DNA of 64,000 nt from Salinimicrobium nanhaiense (lineage in GTDB: Bacteria; Bacteroidota; Bacteroidia; Flavobacteriales; Flavobacteriaceae). How positions within the stretch are numbered: position 1 is the stretch's first letter; each line of letters starts with the position of its first letter. The position numbers and the translations under genes are program-made. A model generated the notes under the pieces. That model was not told the DNA's origin. It made no database searches and saw only the letters and a list, made by a program, of their open reading frames with translations. The DNA lies in NCBI GenBank assembly GCA_012038135.1, contig JAAVJQ010000012.1, forward strand, positions 1-64,000, written 5' to 3'. Below are positions 37,434-46,694 of the stretch, piece by piece.

Positions 37434-37889
37434 TTAAGATTTTAATTCTTTAGGCTCTACAAAAGCTTTAATTTTTAATTGTTCTTTTCCGGTTTCGGTA
37501 TTGGCAGTAATGTTTACTGTCTTGGTTACCTGATTTTGACCGGAACCGTTGAACTTAACCACCATCTCACCTGTTTCTCCCGGTGCGATAGGATCTTTGG
37601 TCCAGGTGGGAACAGTACATCCGCAAGAGCTGGAAGCGTTGGTGATCACCAACGGAGCTTTTCCTGTGTTGGTAAAGGTAAAGGTGTGCTCTACGTTAGT
37701 TCCTTGTGCGATAGTTCCGAAGTCATGTTCTGTTTCGTCAAAACTGATCTCAGGATAAACGGTAGCCTGTGCATCACGCACTGCAGCTTCTTCTACATTC
37801 TCTGCTTTCACTTTGTTTGACGCGTCATCCTTACAAGAGGTGAAATTGAACGCAGCAACCAATGCTAATAATAAAATTCCTTTTTTCAT
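37434..37889 (-). CDS. DUF1573 lipoprotein
   Basis: 151 aa. Signal peptide with lipobox (LLLALVAAFNFTSC, Cys about 19) followed by KDDASNK. One DUF1573 beta-sandwich: FDETEHDFGTIAQGTNVEHT, NTGKAPLVITNASSSCGCTV, APGETGEMVVKFN. Secreted or surface lipoprotein of unknown function, normally next to yajC and nusB in Bacteroidota. Confidence 0.9.
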   Translation of the reverse strand: MKKGILLLALVAAFNFTSCKDDASNKVKAENVEEAAVRDAQATVYPEISFDETEHDFGTIAQGTNVEHTFTFTNTGKAPLVITNASSSCGCTVPTWTKDPIAPGETGEMVVKFNGSGQNQVTKTVNITANTETGKEQLKIKAFVEPKELKS

Positions 37890-37938
37890 GATTTACAATT
37901 TTAGTTTAAAGTGGTTAAAATTAAGAAAAATTACAGGA

Positions 37939-38877
37939 CTACATAAGACCCCTGCCCATTTTGTTTAGTTTGCCCTGGTCCTTATACTCTTTTGAGAGTT
38001 TATCAAGGATACCGTTGATAAAAATACTACTTTTAGGAGTACTGTATTCTTTGGCAATTTCTAAATATTCGTTAATAGTTACCTTTACAGGGATCGAAGG
38101 AAACTTCAGGAATTCACAAATGGCCATCTTGATCAAAATGGTATCGAGATCTGCTATTCTTTCCTTATCCCAGTTCGGGGTTTTCCCTTCCATTTCACCA
38201 GCAAGGCTCTCGTCATTCAGCAGGGTCTTCCTAAATAACTGAATTCCGTAGTCTTTATCATCACTGCTTTTAAACAACCTGGTGAGCGCCTGCTCCTTCC
38301 CGGGAGCTGCTTTCTGCAACATTTTTACAATGGCGGTATTGACAAGCGGCAGGTCATCGATCCAGGTGATCTTCCTGTCTTCAAGGTAATCGAAAAGCTT
38401 TTCATTGGGGGCAACAACCTCTTTAAAAATGGCAATAAGAAACTCCTTATCCTCTTTAAAAGTAGAGGTACGCGTGGCCATATAATTGCTAAAGATCTCA
38501 CTCTTCCTAATCTCAGACCACAGGATCTCTACATATTCATCGTCATTCTTCCAGTTATTGAGCTTACGCGTTTCCAATGCTGCCCGTAAGGCTTCATTGT
38601 CGCTAAGCATAGCGATCAATTCATTATTAACGAACTTCCTGTTGGGATCTACATCCTCTTCAGAAGGCAAATGTTTTTGCTGAGCTTTCTCCAGGTAATC
38701 CTCCACATGATCTCTTATCTCTACAAATAGATCGAGCATTAAAAGATACAGGTCGTACATCTCATCCATGCTCTTGAGAAGAAATTTCTCTTCAAGATTC
38801 AGGTTGTCGTTTTCACTTTGTGAATACGCGTACAAGGACTGCATCACTTTAACCCTGATATGTCTTCTGGTTAACAT
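37939..38877 (-). CDS. nusB: Transcription antitermination factor NusB (long form)
   Basis: 312 aa, about twice E. coli NusB, as is typical in Bacteroidota. The start MLTRRHIRVKVMQSLYAY and the C-terminal helical NusB core (about 190-300, AICEFLKFPSIPVKVTINEY then IAKEYSTPKSSIFINGILD) bracket a 100-residue acidic helical insertion. Binds boxA RNA with NusE in rRNA antitermination. Leads the nusB-DUF1573-yajC set. Confidence 0.93.
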   Translation of the reverse strand: MLTRRHIRVKVMQSLYAYSQSENDNLNLEEKFLLKSMDEMYDLYLLMLDLFVEIRDHVEDYLEKAQQKHLPSEEDVDPNRKFVNNELIAMLSDNEALRAALETRKLNNWKNDDEYVEILWSEIRKSEIFSNYMATRTSTFKEDKEFLIAIFKEVVAPNEKLFDYLEDRKITWIDDLPLVNTAIVKMLQKAAPGKEQALTRLFKSSDDKDYGIQLFRKTLLNDESLAGEMEGKTPNWDKERIADLDTILIKMAICEFLKFPSIPVKVTINEYLEIAKEYSTPKSSIFINGILDKLSKEYKDQGKLNKMGRGLM

Positions 38878-38903
38878 AGGTGTAAAAGAACTTTAAAAAA
38901 TTA

Positions 38904-38930
38904 GGGCGAAAGGTCTTTTCCTTTCGCCCG
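38904..38930 (-). terminator. Terminator after leucine dehydrogenase
   Basis: GGGCGAAAG and CTTTCGCCC (38904-38928) with a T-rich end on the minus strand, between the stop at 38965 and the nusB start. Confidence 0.82.
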
Positions 38931-38964
38931 GCAAAAATACTATTTAATTAAAAAACCGCTGGGG

Positions 38965-40062
38965 TTATTTACTATTTTTTCTATCTGCAATTCTCTGCTG
39001 TGCCACCTTAAGTGCAGCTTCATGAGTTGAAATATCATTTACTTCAGCCGAATTTAGGATCTCCAACGTAGTATTATAGATATTTTCAGTCTTTTCCATG
39101 ATCTCCTTCTTTCCGTAGCCTTCAAGTTCAGCATAAACATTGATGATCCCGCCTGCGTTGATCAGGAAGTCGGGCGCGTAAACGATATTTTTTTCTCTCA
39201 GGATCATTCCATGTCTCCTGTCATCGGCCAGCTGATTATTTGCAGCTCCTGCAATAATATCGGCTTTGAAGCGCTCAATGGTTTGATCATTAATGGTAGC
39301 TCCCAGGGCACAAGGCGCATAAATATCAACATCTGCAGCGTACACATCGGCGCCACCATAAATCGTGGCGTTATATCTATCGCGGATCTGGGTTAGTTTC
39401 TCCTGATTAATATCACTAATGATTACCTGTGCACCTTCTTTAGTAAGATGATCCACCAAAGATTCCCCCACATGGCCAATTCCCTGTACAAGCACACGTT
39501 TTCCCTGCAGGTTATCGCTTCCGTATCTGTATTTTGCAGCGGCTTTCATTCCCATAAAAACTCCGTAAGCAGTGATAGGAGAAGGATTACCCGCGCCTCC
39601 CTTGCTTTCAGAAATTCCGGTAACATAAGGGGTTACCTCGCGAACTGTATCCATATCGGCAGTTTCCATCCCTACATCTTCCGCAGTGATATATTTTCCG
39701 CTTAGTGAGTGGACAAATTCTCCAAACCTACGCATAAGTTCAGGCGTTTTTTGAGTTTTTGCATCGCCAATGATCACGGCTTTACCACCACCAAGATTTA
39801 GTCCGGTAATGGCACTTTTAAAGGTCATTCCGCGGGAAAGGCGCAGCACGTCATTAACGGCATCCCATTCGCTCTGGTAATTCCACATACGGGTTCCACC
39901 CAAAGCAGGTCCCAAAACTGTGTTATGGATCCCAATAATTGCCTTTAATCCTGTATCTTTGTCATTGCAAAAAACCACTTGTTCATGGTCATCAAAGGAA
40001 AGCTGCCCAAAGACCGGAGCGGCTTTTTTAAGTTCATTTGCCTTTAGAACATCCACTGTCAT
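38965..40062 (-). CDS. Leucine dehydrogenase (Glu/Leu/Phe/Val dehydrogenase family)
   Basis: 365 aa from ATG 40062 (MTVDVLKANELKKAAPVFGQ). The frame stays open to 40530, but that part is antisense to the ABC transporter gene and lies upstream of a promoter. Motifs: VLGPALGGTRMW, LNLGGGKAVIIGD (catalytic Lys), ITAEDVGMETADM, and a Rossmann GIGHVGESLVDHL. Oxidative deamination of branched-chain amino acids with NAD. Separated from nusB by a terminator. Confidence 0.93.
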   Translation of the reverse strand: MTVDVLKANELKKAAPVFGQLSFDDHEQVVFCNDKDTGLKAIIGIHNTVLGPALGGTRMWNYQSEWDAVNDVLRLSRGMTFKSAITGLNLGGGKAVIIGDAKTQKTPELMRRFGEFVHSLSGKYITAEDVGMETADMDTVREVTPYVTGISESKGGAGNPSPITAYGVFMGMKAAAKYRYGSDNLQGKRVLVQGIGHVGESLVDHLTKEGAQVIISDINQEKLTQIRDRYNATIYGGADVYAADVDIYAPCALGATINDQTIERFKADIIAGAANNQLADDRRHGMILREKNIVYAPDFLINAGGIINVYAELEGYGKKEIMEKTENIYNTTLEILNSAEVNDISTHEAALKVAQQRIADRKNSK

Positions 40063-40106
40063 AAGTTTTAAATTTGGAAAATTTCGGTTATCGAAATAAT
40101 ATATGG

Positions 40107-40114
40107 CAAAAGTA
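40107..40114 (-). promoter_or_regulatory. Leucine dehydrogenase promoter -7 element
   Basis: Minus-strand TACTTTTG, 44 nt upstream of the ATG. Spacing to the nearest upstream TTG is 16. Confidence 0.45.
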
Positions 40115-40189
40115 AATAATATTTCAATTTCAAAACCTTTTGCACCTTCAAAAATATGAAATTGGGAAAATCGTGACGTGTTTACCAGT

Positions 40190-41947
40190 ATGAAAGAATT
40201 AAAACATCTCAATAAATACTTATACAAATATAAATGGCACCTCATTGGGGGGATCTTCATTACCATTATCGCCCGGGTGTTTGCCCTGGTCACTCCCCGC
40301 TTCATTGGAGAATCTACCAGTGCCATTGAAAGATGGGTGAACGGAGAAGTTACTTCGGAAGCTGCCCTACGATCTGAGCTAATGACCAACATTCTGATCA
40401 TTCTTGGTGCCACCCTTCTCGCCGGATTCTTTACCTTCCTCATGCGGCAGGCGATTATTGTCGTGTCAAGGCACATTGAATATGACTTAAAAAACGAGGT
40501 ATTTAGGAAGTACCAGGAGCTATCCCTCAACTTTTATAAAAAAAACCGCACCGGGGATTTGATGAACCGCATTAGCGAAGATGTTTCCAAGGTGCGTATG
40601 TACGCAGGTCCGGCTATTATGTACAGTGTACAAACGGGAATTCTCTTTATCGTGGTAATCCCCTACATGTTCCTGCAGGCGCCCGAGCTTACCCTGTATG
40701 TGCTCGCTCCCCTGCCCTTCCTCTCCTTTGCCATCTATAAGTTAAGTGTGGCCATCAATAAGAGGAGTACCGTCGTACAACAGTACCTGTCTAAGCTAAA
40801 CACCTTTACCCAGGAAAGTTTCAGCGGAATCTCTGTGATCAAATCCTACGGACTCGAACCTCAAACCGGAGCCTCTTTTGTCACCTTGTCTAATGAAAAT
40901 AAAGAGAAGAATATTGACCTCGTAAAGGTGCAGGCTTTCTTTTTTCCCCTCATGGTTTTGCTCATTGGCGCCAGTAATATCCTGGTGATCTATATAGGCG
41001 GAAGAAAATTTATCAACGGCGAAATCGCTGAATTAGGGATCATAGTTGAATTTCTCCTCTATGTAAACATGCTCACCTGGCCGGTGGCAACTGTGGGGTG
41101 GGTGACGTCCATCGTTCAGCAGGCCGCAGCTTCCCAAAAACGAATCAACGAGTTCCTGAAGGAGGTACCACAAATTCAAAACCCTTCTAATGAACCCGAA
41201 GATGTTCAGGGTGCTATAGCTTTTAAAAATGTGACTTTCACTTATGAAGATACGAATATCACCGCCCTTAAAAATGTGAGTTTCGAAGTAGAATCCGGAG
41301 AAACCCTGGCCATTATTGGAAAAACCGGTTCGGGAAAATCTACGGTCCTGGAATTAATTGGAAGGTTGTATGACGTGGAGCAGGGAGAGATAAGCATTGA
41401 TGGCAAGGATATCAAAACCATGAACCTTAAAGAACTTCGGGAAAGTATAGGCTACGTACCGCAGGATGCCTTCCTCTTTAGTGATTCTATTAAGAACAAC
41501 ATCAAATTTGGAAAGGCCGATGCTACAGATGAGGAGATCATCACCGCCGCAAAAAATGCTGCCGTGCACCGCAATATTGAAGGCTTCAGCAAAGCTTATG
41601 ACACTGTGCTGGGAGAAAGGGGAATCACCCTTTCCGGCGGACAAAAACAGCGGGTTTCCATTGCACGGGCAATAGTACATGATCCAAAAATCCTGCTTTT
41701 TGACGACTCTCTTTCCGCAGTTGACACAGAAACAGAAGAGGAAATCCTGAATAATCTCTTCAGAATCAGTAAAAATAAGACGACGATCATCGTTAGTCAC
41801 AGGATCTCATCGGTCAAAAATGCAGATAAGATCATCATTCTGGAAGACGGGCAGGTAGTGCAGCGGGGGACGCATCAGCAATTGCTTAACACTGAGGGAT
41901 ACTACCGTGAGCTCTACCTTAAACAGCTAAGTGAAAAAGAAATGTAA
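40190..41947 (+). CDS. ABC exporter, fused permease-ATPase (MsbA-like)
   Basis: 585 aa from ATG 40190 (a GTG at 40178 is the alternative). Six-helix type 1 exporter domain (about 15-310), then an ATP-binding domain: Walker A GKTGSGKST, signature LSGGQKQR, Walker B KILLFDDSLSAVD, H-loop IIVSHRIS. Half-transporter that must dimerise. Family members export lipids, drugs or peptides; the substrate is not evident from the neighbours. Confidence 0.95.
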   Translation: MKELKHLNKYLYKYKWHLIGGIFITIIARVFALVTPRFIGESTSAIERWVNGEVTSEAALRSELMTNILIILGATLLAGFFTFLMRQAIIVVSRHIEYDLKNEVFRKYQELSLNFYKKNRTGDLMNRISEDVSKVRMYAGPAIMYSVQTGILFIVVIPYMFLQAPELTLYVLAPLPFLSFAIYKLSVAINKRSTVVQQYLSKLNTFTQESFSGISVIKSYGLEPQTGASFVTLSNENKEKNIDLVKVQAFFFPLMVLLIGASNILVIYIGGRKFINGEIAELGIIVEFLLYVNMLTWPVATVGWVTSIVQQAAASQKRINEFLKEVPQIQNPSNEPEDVQGAIAFKNVTFTYEDTNITALKNVSFEVESGETLAIIGKTGSGKSTVLELIGRLYDVEQGEISIDGKDIKTMNLKELRESIGYVPQDAFLFSDSIKNNIKFGKADATDEEIITAAKNAAVHRNIEGFSKAYDTVLGERGITLSGGQKQRVSIARAIVHDPKILLFDDSLSAVDTETEEEILNNLFRISKNKTTIIVSHRISSVKNADKIIILEDGQVVQRGTHQQLLNTEGYYRELYLKQLSEKEM

Positions 41948-42022
41948 AAATTTGTTGCGGAATGTTAATTTTTTTTGGATTTTTGAACCTATGATTTACA
42001 AACCGTAAAAGATATTTTGATT

Positions 42023-42412
42023 ATGAGCGACAATGGAACGATTGAAAAAGAAGAGATTTTTTCCAAGGTCTTGAGAGCCGGGAGACGCACCTATTTCTTT
42101 GATGTTAGGGCGACTAAGGCAAACGATTATTACCTGACGATTACCGAGAGTAAAAAATTCACCAATGAAGACGGATCTTTCCACTACAAGAAGCACAAGA
42201 TCTACCTTTATAAAGAAGATTTTATCGGTTTCAATGAAATCCTGCAGGAAATGACAGATTATATCCTCAATGAAAAAGGTGAGGAAGTGATCAGCGAGCG
42301 TCACCAGAAGAATTTCAAGAAGGAATATGAGGAAGAAACCGAGCCGCAGGCCGCAGCTGCCGCTACTCCATCTGCCGCTGCCTTTACCGATATCAGTTTT
42401 GAAGATATATAG
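42023..42412 (+). CDS. DUF3276 / PUR-alpha-like nucleic-acid-binding protein
   Basis: 129 aa from ATG 42023 (a TTG six bases earlier is in frame). One PUR-like domain: EIFSKVLRAGRRTYFFDVRA, KANDYYLTITESKK, HKIYLYKEDFIGFNEIL. An Ala/Glu-rich tail follows (EEETEPQAAAAATPSAAAF). Bacteroidota proteins of this family bind single-stranded nucleic acid; the cellular role is unclear. Terminator immediately after. Confidence 0.87.
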   Translation: MSDNGTIEKEEIFSKVLRAGRRTYFFDVRATKANDYYLTITESKKFTNEDGSFHYKKHKIYLYKEDFIGFNEILQEMTDYILNEKGEEVISERHQKNFKKEYEEETEPQAAAAATPSAAAFTDISFEDI

Positions 42413-42429
42413 TTAAATTTATACTCCGC

Positions 42430-42463
42430 AAAAAACCGTCCCGAGCAATCCGGACGGTTTTTT
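42430..42463 (+). terminator. Terminator after DUF3276 gene
   Basis: AAAAACCGTCC and GGACGGTTTTT pair around cgagcaatcc (42431-42462), with a T run. Confidence 0.82.
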
Positions 42464-42481
42464 TATATTGGGGTTCCAAAA

Positions 42482-45007
42482 ATGCCATTTATGAGATCTC
42501 TTTTTTTTGCCCTTATTTTTTTACTGAGCCTGCAGTCATTTGCCCAGGAAGAGCTTGACCTCTCCTATTATCTCCCGCAGGACGTAACCTATAATGAAGA
42601 AATTCCCAAACCCCAGGAGGTGCTGGGATATATTCCCGGAGAGTGGCACGCCAGCCACGACCAGATCTTAAATTATATGCGTGCTTTAGCTGAAGCTTCG
42701 CCCAGGATAAGCATCGAGAATCGTGGCTTTACTTACGAGCACCGGCCTTTGGTGCTGCTCACAATCACTTCGGAAGCAAATCATCAAAACCTGGAACAAA
42801 TAAGGCAACAGCATCTCGTCCTTACTAAAGCCGGATCTGAAGATCTCAATATTTCTGAAATGCCTGTCGTGGTGAACCAGGGCTTCTCCATCCATGGAAA
42901 CGAAGCCAGTGGGGCCAACGCAGCAATTCTCGCAGCATATTACCTCGCTGCTGCTGAAGGTCCTGAAATAAATGACCTTTTAAAGAACACCGTGATCCTT
43001 TTTGATCCCGTTTTTAACCCAGATGGTTTGCAGCGTTTCGCCTACTGGGCTAACACCAATAAAAGCAAGAACATCAATCCCGATCCACAGGACCGGGAAT
43101 ACAGCGAAGTATGGCCGGGAGGAAGAACCAACCATTACTGGTTTGACATGAACCGTGACTGGCTTCCGGTGCAGTTACCTGAGAGCCGCGCCAGGATCAA
43201 AACCTTCCATAAATGGTACCCGAACATCCTTACAGACCATCATGAAATGGGATCTAACTCCTCCTTTTTCTTTCAGCCGGGTATCCCGTCAAGGACGCAT
43301 CCACTTACTCCGGCGCTGAATCAGGAGCTAACCAAAGAGATCGGCACCTACCATGCCGCTGCTTTTGATGATATTGGTTCCCTTTATTACACCGAAGAAA
43401 ATTACGACGATTTTTACTACGGAAAAGGCTCCACTTTCCCCGATATTCAGGGAAGCATCGGGATCCTTTTCGAACAGGGAAGCTCCCGGGGCCATGCTCA
43501 GGAAACCGAAAATGGGATCCTCACCTTTCCGTTCACCATCAAAAATCAGTTTACCGCCGCACTTTCCACTTTAGAGGCTGCAAATAAAATGCGGGAAAAA
43601 TTGCTGAATTATCAGCGGAATTTCTATCAAAACGCCCGAAAAGAAGCCGGAAAAGGTGCTTACGTCTTCGGAAATCCAAAGGATGCAGCCACTGCATATA
43701 AGCTCGCCGAGATCCTGGAACAACACCAGGTGGAACTGCATGAGGTGAAAGAAAAATTCAGTAGCAACGGAAAAACCTTTGAACCCGGAAGCAGTTACCT
43801 GGTCCCAAAACAGCAGAGACAGCACCGTCTTGTAGAAGCAATGTTCGAAAGAAGAACTGAGTTTAAGGACAGTTTGTTCTATGATATCTCAGCCTGGTCC
43901 TTTCCGCTTGCTTTCAACCTTGACTTCAGCAATGATGTGGCTATGAAATATGCAGGAGAAAAGATCGACAGCCTTACAAAACCTCAGGTTGATGCTCCTG
44001 CAAAAAGTGAGTATGCTTATCTTATGGAGTGGCATTCTTATGAAGCTCCCAAAGCTTTGAACAAAATCCTGAACAAAGGACTTAGAGCCAAAGTCGCCAT
44101 GCAGTCTTTTAACATGGGTAATAGGAGCTATGACTACGGCACTATCATGATCCCTGCTCAAAATCAGGAGATGAACGCCGAGGAGATCTATGATTTTCTA
44201 AAAGAAATTTCTGAAGACAGCAGTGTACAGATTTCGGCTGCCGATACCGGATTAACCGGCGGAGTCAATCTGGGCAGTAATCAATTTCGTGCTTTAGAGC
44301 CTCAAAAAGTCGCACTTTTGGTAGGTAACGGCATTACTCCTTATGATGCCGGAGAAATATGGCACCTGTTCGATCAACAATACGACATGAAGATCACAAA
44401 GCTTGACCTTTCCAATTTTTCGAGAGCTGATCTTAGCAGGTACACAGATATCATTCTGCCGAACCAATGGGGCGGCGGAGCTTTAGGTGAAGACGAGGCT
44501 AAAAAGTTAAAGGAATGGGTTCGAAACGGAGGAACCCTAATAGGTTATAAAAATGCGGCGAACTGGTTTGATAAAAATAAGTTTCTGAAACTGGAATTCA
44601 AAGAAAATGAAGTGGAGGCTAAAAATGTCACTTTTGAGCAGCGACAGGATTTTAGAGGCGCACAGGGAATAGGCGGAGCCATTTTCGAAGCCAAACAGGA
44701 CCGTTCTCATCCCATCAACTTTGGATATAAGAATAACAAAATTCCACTCTTTAGGGACACCACGATTTTCGTAGAAGCCGATTCCACGAGTTACAAGAAC
44801 CCTTTACAGTACACCGAAAAACCTCTTTTGAGCGGGTATATCAGTAAGGAGAACCTGAAACTTCTGTCTGGAACTGTACCCTTCAAGCACAGCAGCATGG
44901 GCAGAGGAAATGTGATCCTGTTCACAGATAACACCAACTTTAGAGCCTTTTGGTATGGAACCAATAAGCTACTCATGAACGCAGTGTTCTTTGGGGATGA
45001 AATGTAG
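42482..45007 (+). CDS. M14-family zinc carboxypeptidase, exported
   Basis: 841 aa. Signal peptide (LFFALIFLLSLQSFAQ). The peptidase domain (about 50-370) has the zinc motif HGNE (H138, E141), FDMNRDW with an Arg for the C-terminal carboxylate, and a later His in TDHHEMG (253-254). After about residue 600 is a ThuA/GATase-like domain (VALLVGNGITPYDAGEIWH; ILPNQWGGGAL; EWVRNGGTLIGYKNAANW). Likely digests peptides at the cell surface. Monocistronic. Confidence 0.92.
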   Translation: MPFMRSLFFALIFLLSLQSFAQEELDLSYYLPQDVTYNEEIPKPQEVLGYIPGEWHASHDQILNYMRALAEASPRISIENRGFTYEHRPLVLLTITSEANHQNLEQIRQQHLVLTKAGSEDLNISEMPVVVNQGFSIHGNEASGANAAILAAYYLAAAEGPEINDLLKNTVILFDPVFNPDGLQRFAYWANTNKSKNINPDPQDREYSEVWPGGRTNHYWFDMNRDWLPVQLPESRARIKTFHKWYPNILTDHHEMGSNSSFFFQPGIPSRTHPLTPALNQELTKEIGTYHAAAFDDIGSLYYTEENYDDFYYGKGSTFPDIQGSIGILFEQGSSRGHAQETENGILTFPFTIKNQFTAALSTLEAANKMREKLLNYQRNFYQNARKEAGKGAYVFGNPKDAATAYKLAEILEQHQVELHEVKEKFSSNGKTFEPGSSYLVPKQQRQHRLVEAMFERRTEFKDSLFYDISAWSFPLAFNLDFSNDVAMKYAGEKIDSLTKPQVDAPAKSEYAYLMEWHSYEAPKALNKILNKGLRAKVAMQSFNMGNRSYDYGTIMIPAQNQEMNAEEIYDFLKEISEDSSVQISAADTGLTGGVNLGSNQFRALEPQKVALLVGNGITPYDAGEIWHLFDQQYDMKITKLDLSNFSRADLSRYTDIILPNQWGGGALGEDEAKKLKEWVRNGGTLIGYKNAANWFDKNKFLKLEFKENEVEAKNVTFEQRQDFRGAQGIGGAIFEAKQDRSHPINFGYKNNKIPLFRDTTIFVEADSTSYKNPLQYTEKPLLSGYISKENLKLLSGTVPFKHSSMGRGNVILFTDNTNFRAFWYGTNKLLMNAVFFGDEM

Positions 45008-45619
45008 GGTTTGGTAGTGAGTATTTAGTATTGAGAGACTGGAGACTAGAGACTAGAGACTAGAAACTAGAGCCTAGAAACTAGAAACTAGAAACTAGAC
45101 TGTTACTTAAAAAAAGAGGTTCCAAAAATGGCCTTTTTTGCCTCTTATTATTTGGGCTAAAGCTATCTTTTTTTTCCAAAATATTAGCTCATCCCACTCC
45201 CCCGCCTCTCCCAAAGGGAGAGGAGCTAATGCTTCAACTCCCTTTCCTTCGGAGAGGGCTGGGGAGAGGATGAGCAGATATTGGGCTTACAGCCCTGTTC
45301 GAAAAAATTTCCATGTGATCCTCCGGCTAAAGCCGGAGGCAATTCATAACCCGAATTTAGATCTAAATCCCGGGTTTCAGATCCCTTTCCCCAGGTCTGC
45401 GGACACCTGGCAAGAATTATGGTAGAAAAACACCAAGTATGATATAAATTGCCAGTGGCTTCAGCCACTGGTTAGAGTTAATTAGTGAAAAGGGCTTTAA
45501 GCCCAATCATTTTTACTTCAATTTTGTTCAACATTTGAATTTGCCTCCAATCGAACACGAAAGCTCCACCGTTTGAATTTAGAACCCGCAACCGGCAAAC
45601 CGGCAACTCGCAACAGGGA
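45008..45619. repeat. Repeat field downstream of the M14 peptidase gene
   Basis: Contains an 'actagagactagaaactag' microsatellite-like run (45039-45100), G/C-rich palindromes (cccccgcctctcccaaaggg about 45199; ctccctttccttcggagagg about 45238), the pair ggctaaagccggaggcaattca (about 45323-45345), and gccagtggcttcagccactgg (about 45451-45471, a perfect hairpin). The last two recur on the other side of the CDF gene. No gene. Confidence 0.75.
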
Positions 45620-46264
45620 TCAACAACAATTACTACTACAGCTCAAACTTTTAGTCCGGGCATTTTCGAAAGCTTCTTTTCCTTCTTTCCAGGCATACCA
45701 AGCGATTCCCAGGCTTCCTAAAGCATCAACATAAGGGATTTGCCAAAGTTCATAAAGAACACTTGATGCCAGTAATATAAATGACAGATAAAAACAGGTC
45801 TTGGTGCATTTGGCGTCGGAGATAATCGGCTGACTATCCAGCTCTTCTCCTACTTTTATTTTTTCACGGTATAAAAAGTACATCGTTAAAATTGATAGAA
45901 CGGCGATTATGATGCCTGCAAGAGTGGTATCGGGTTCAGAACCATTGATCACCGCAAGGATAGCTCCCGCGACGAGTCCGGCGGTTAGGATGTATAAGGC
46001 AGTTCCGGTGATCTTCAAGGCTCGTATTTCAAATTCGTCTCTTTCGGACACTGGATTTCGCTTCATTCTATAGATCATGTGAGCTATTCCTACTCCGGAA
46101 AGCACTTCTACAAAACTATCTAACCCAAAGCCAAATAAAGCCAAAGTTTCATCTGCAGCTCCAAAAAAGGTAGAAACCCCTCCTTCAAGCAGGTTATATC
46201 CAATGGTGATATAGCTTAGGATCAATGCGTAATGCAGTCTTTTATTAAAATTCCGGTTTTCCAT
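45620..46264 (-). CDS. CDF-type cation efflux protein, short form
   Basis: 214 aa from ATG 46264 (MENRNFNKRLHYALILSY); the frame is open further but only through repeat sequence. About six hydrophobic segments. The second half-site FGFGLDSFVEVLSGVGIAH carries the D-S-x-x-E pattern of CDF metal binding. The C-terminal cytoplasmic domain of classic CDF proteins is missing, and the chain ends in a Cys-rich SLSCSSNCC. Likely exports a transition metal. Downstream of the TonB receptor and Cys-rich protein genes, across a repeat field. Confidence 0.83.
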   Translation of the reverse strand: MENRNFNKRLHYALILSYITIGYNLLEGGVSTFFGAADETLALFGFGLDSFVEVLSGVGIAHMIYRMKRNPVSERDEFEIRALKITGTALYILTAGLVAGAILAVINGSEPDTTLAGIIIAVLSILTMYFLYREKIKVGEELDSQPIISDAKCTKTCFYLSFILLASSVLYELWQIPYVDALGSLGIAWYAWKEGKEAFENARTKSLSCSSNCC

Positions 46265-46327
46265 AGAATACGAAGTTAGAGGTACGAAATTAGAAGTACG
46301 AATTTTAAGTTTAATATTTTTAAACAT

Positions 46328-46694
46328 TGTCTAATCCTAATCCCACTCCCCCGCCTCTCCAAAGGGAGTGGAGAAACTCATTCGAGCACCTCCATTTGAA
46401 AGAACCTGCCAGAGAAGGTTGGGCTATGTCCTATTTGGTTGGACTAACTAAACCTCCGGCTAAAGCCGGAGGCAATTCATGAAAATCCATTTTCACCTGC
46501 CAGATTGTAGAACTCGAAATGCCAGTGGCTCTAGCCACTGATTATAAGGAAATTGTATTTCCATCTCCACCCCGCCCCCTGGGCACCCCTCCGGAGGAGG
46601 GGACTCACTCATGATTAATCGGTAGAAAAAAGGGAACTCGCAACTGAACTCTCAACCCGCAAACAGGCAGTAGGCAACGGGTAACCTGCAACAA
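46328..46694. repeat. Repeat field between CDF and TonB receptor genes
   Basis: Carries the same repeat pair as on the other side of the CDF gene, in the same orientation: ggctaaagccggaggcaattca (about 46456) and gccagtggctctagccactg (about 46520-46539). Also contains cactcccccgcctctccaaa (about 46344) and acccctccggaggagggg (about 46586). No gene. Confidence 0.75.

Noticed and set aside
40063..40530. N-terminal extension of leucine dehydrogenase by 156 codons
   Set aside because: The extension is antisense to the ABC exporter gene, lies upstream of a promoter-like element, and the family starts at the ATG at 40062.
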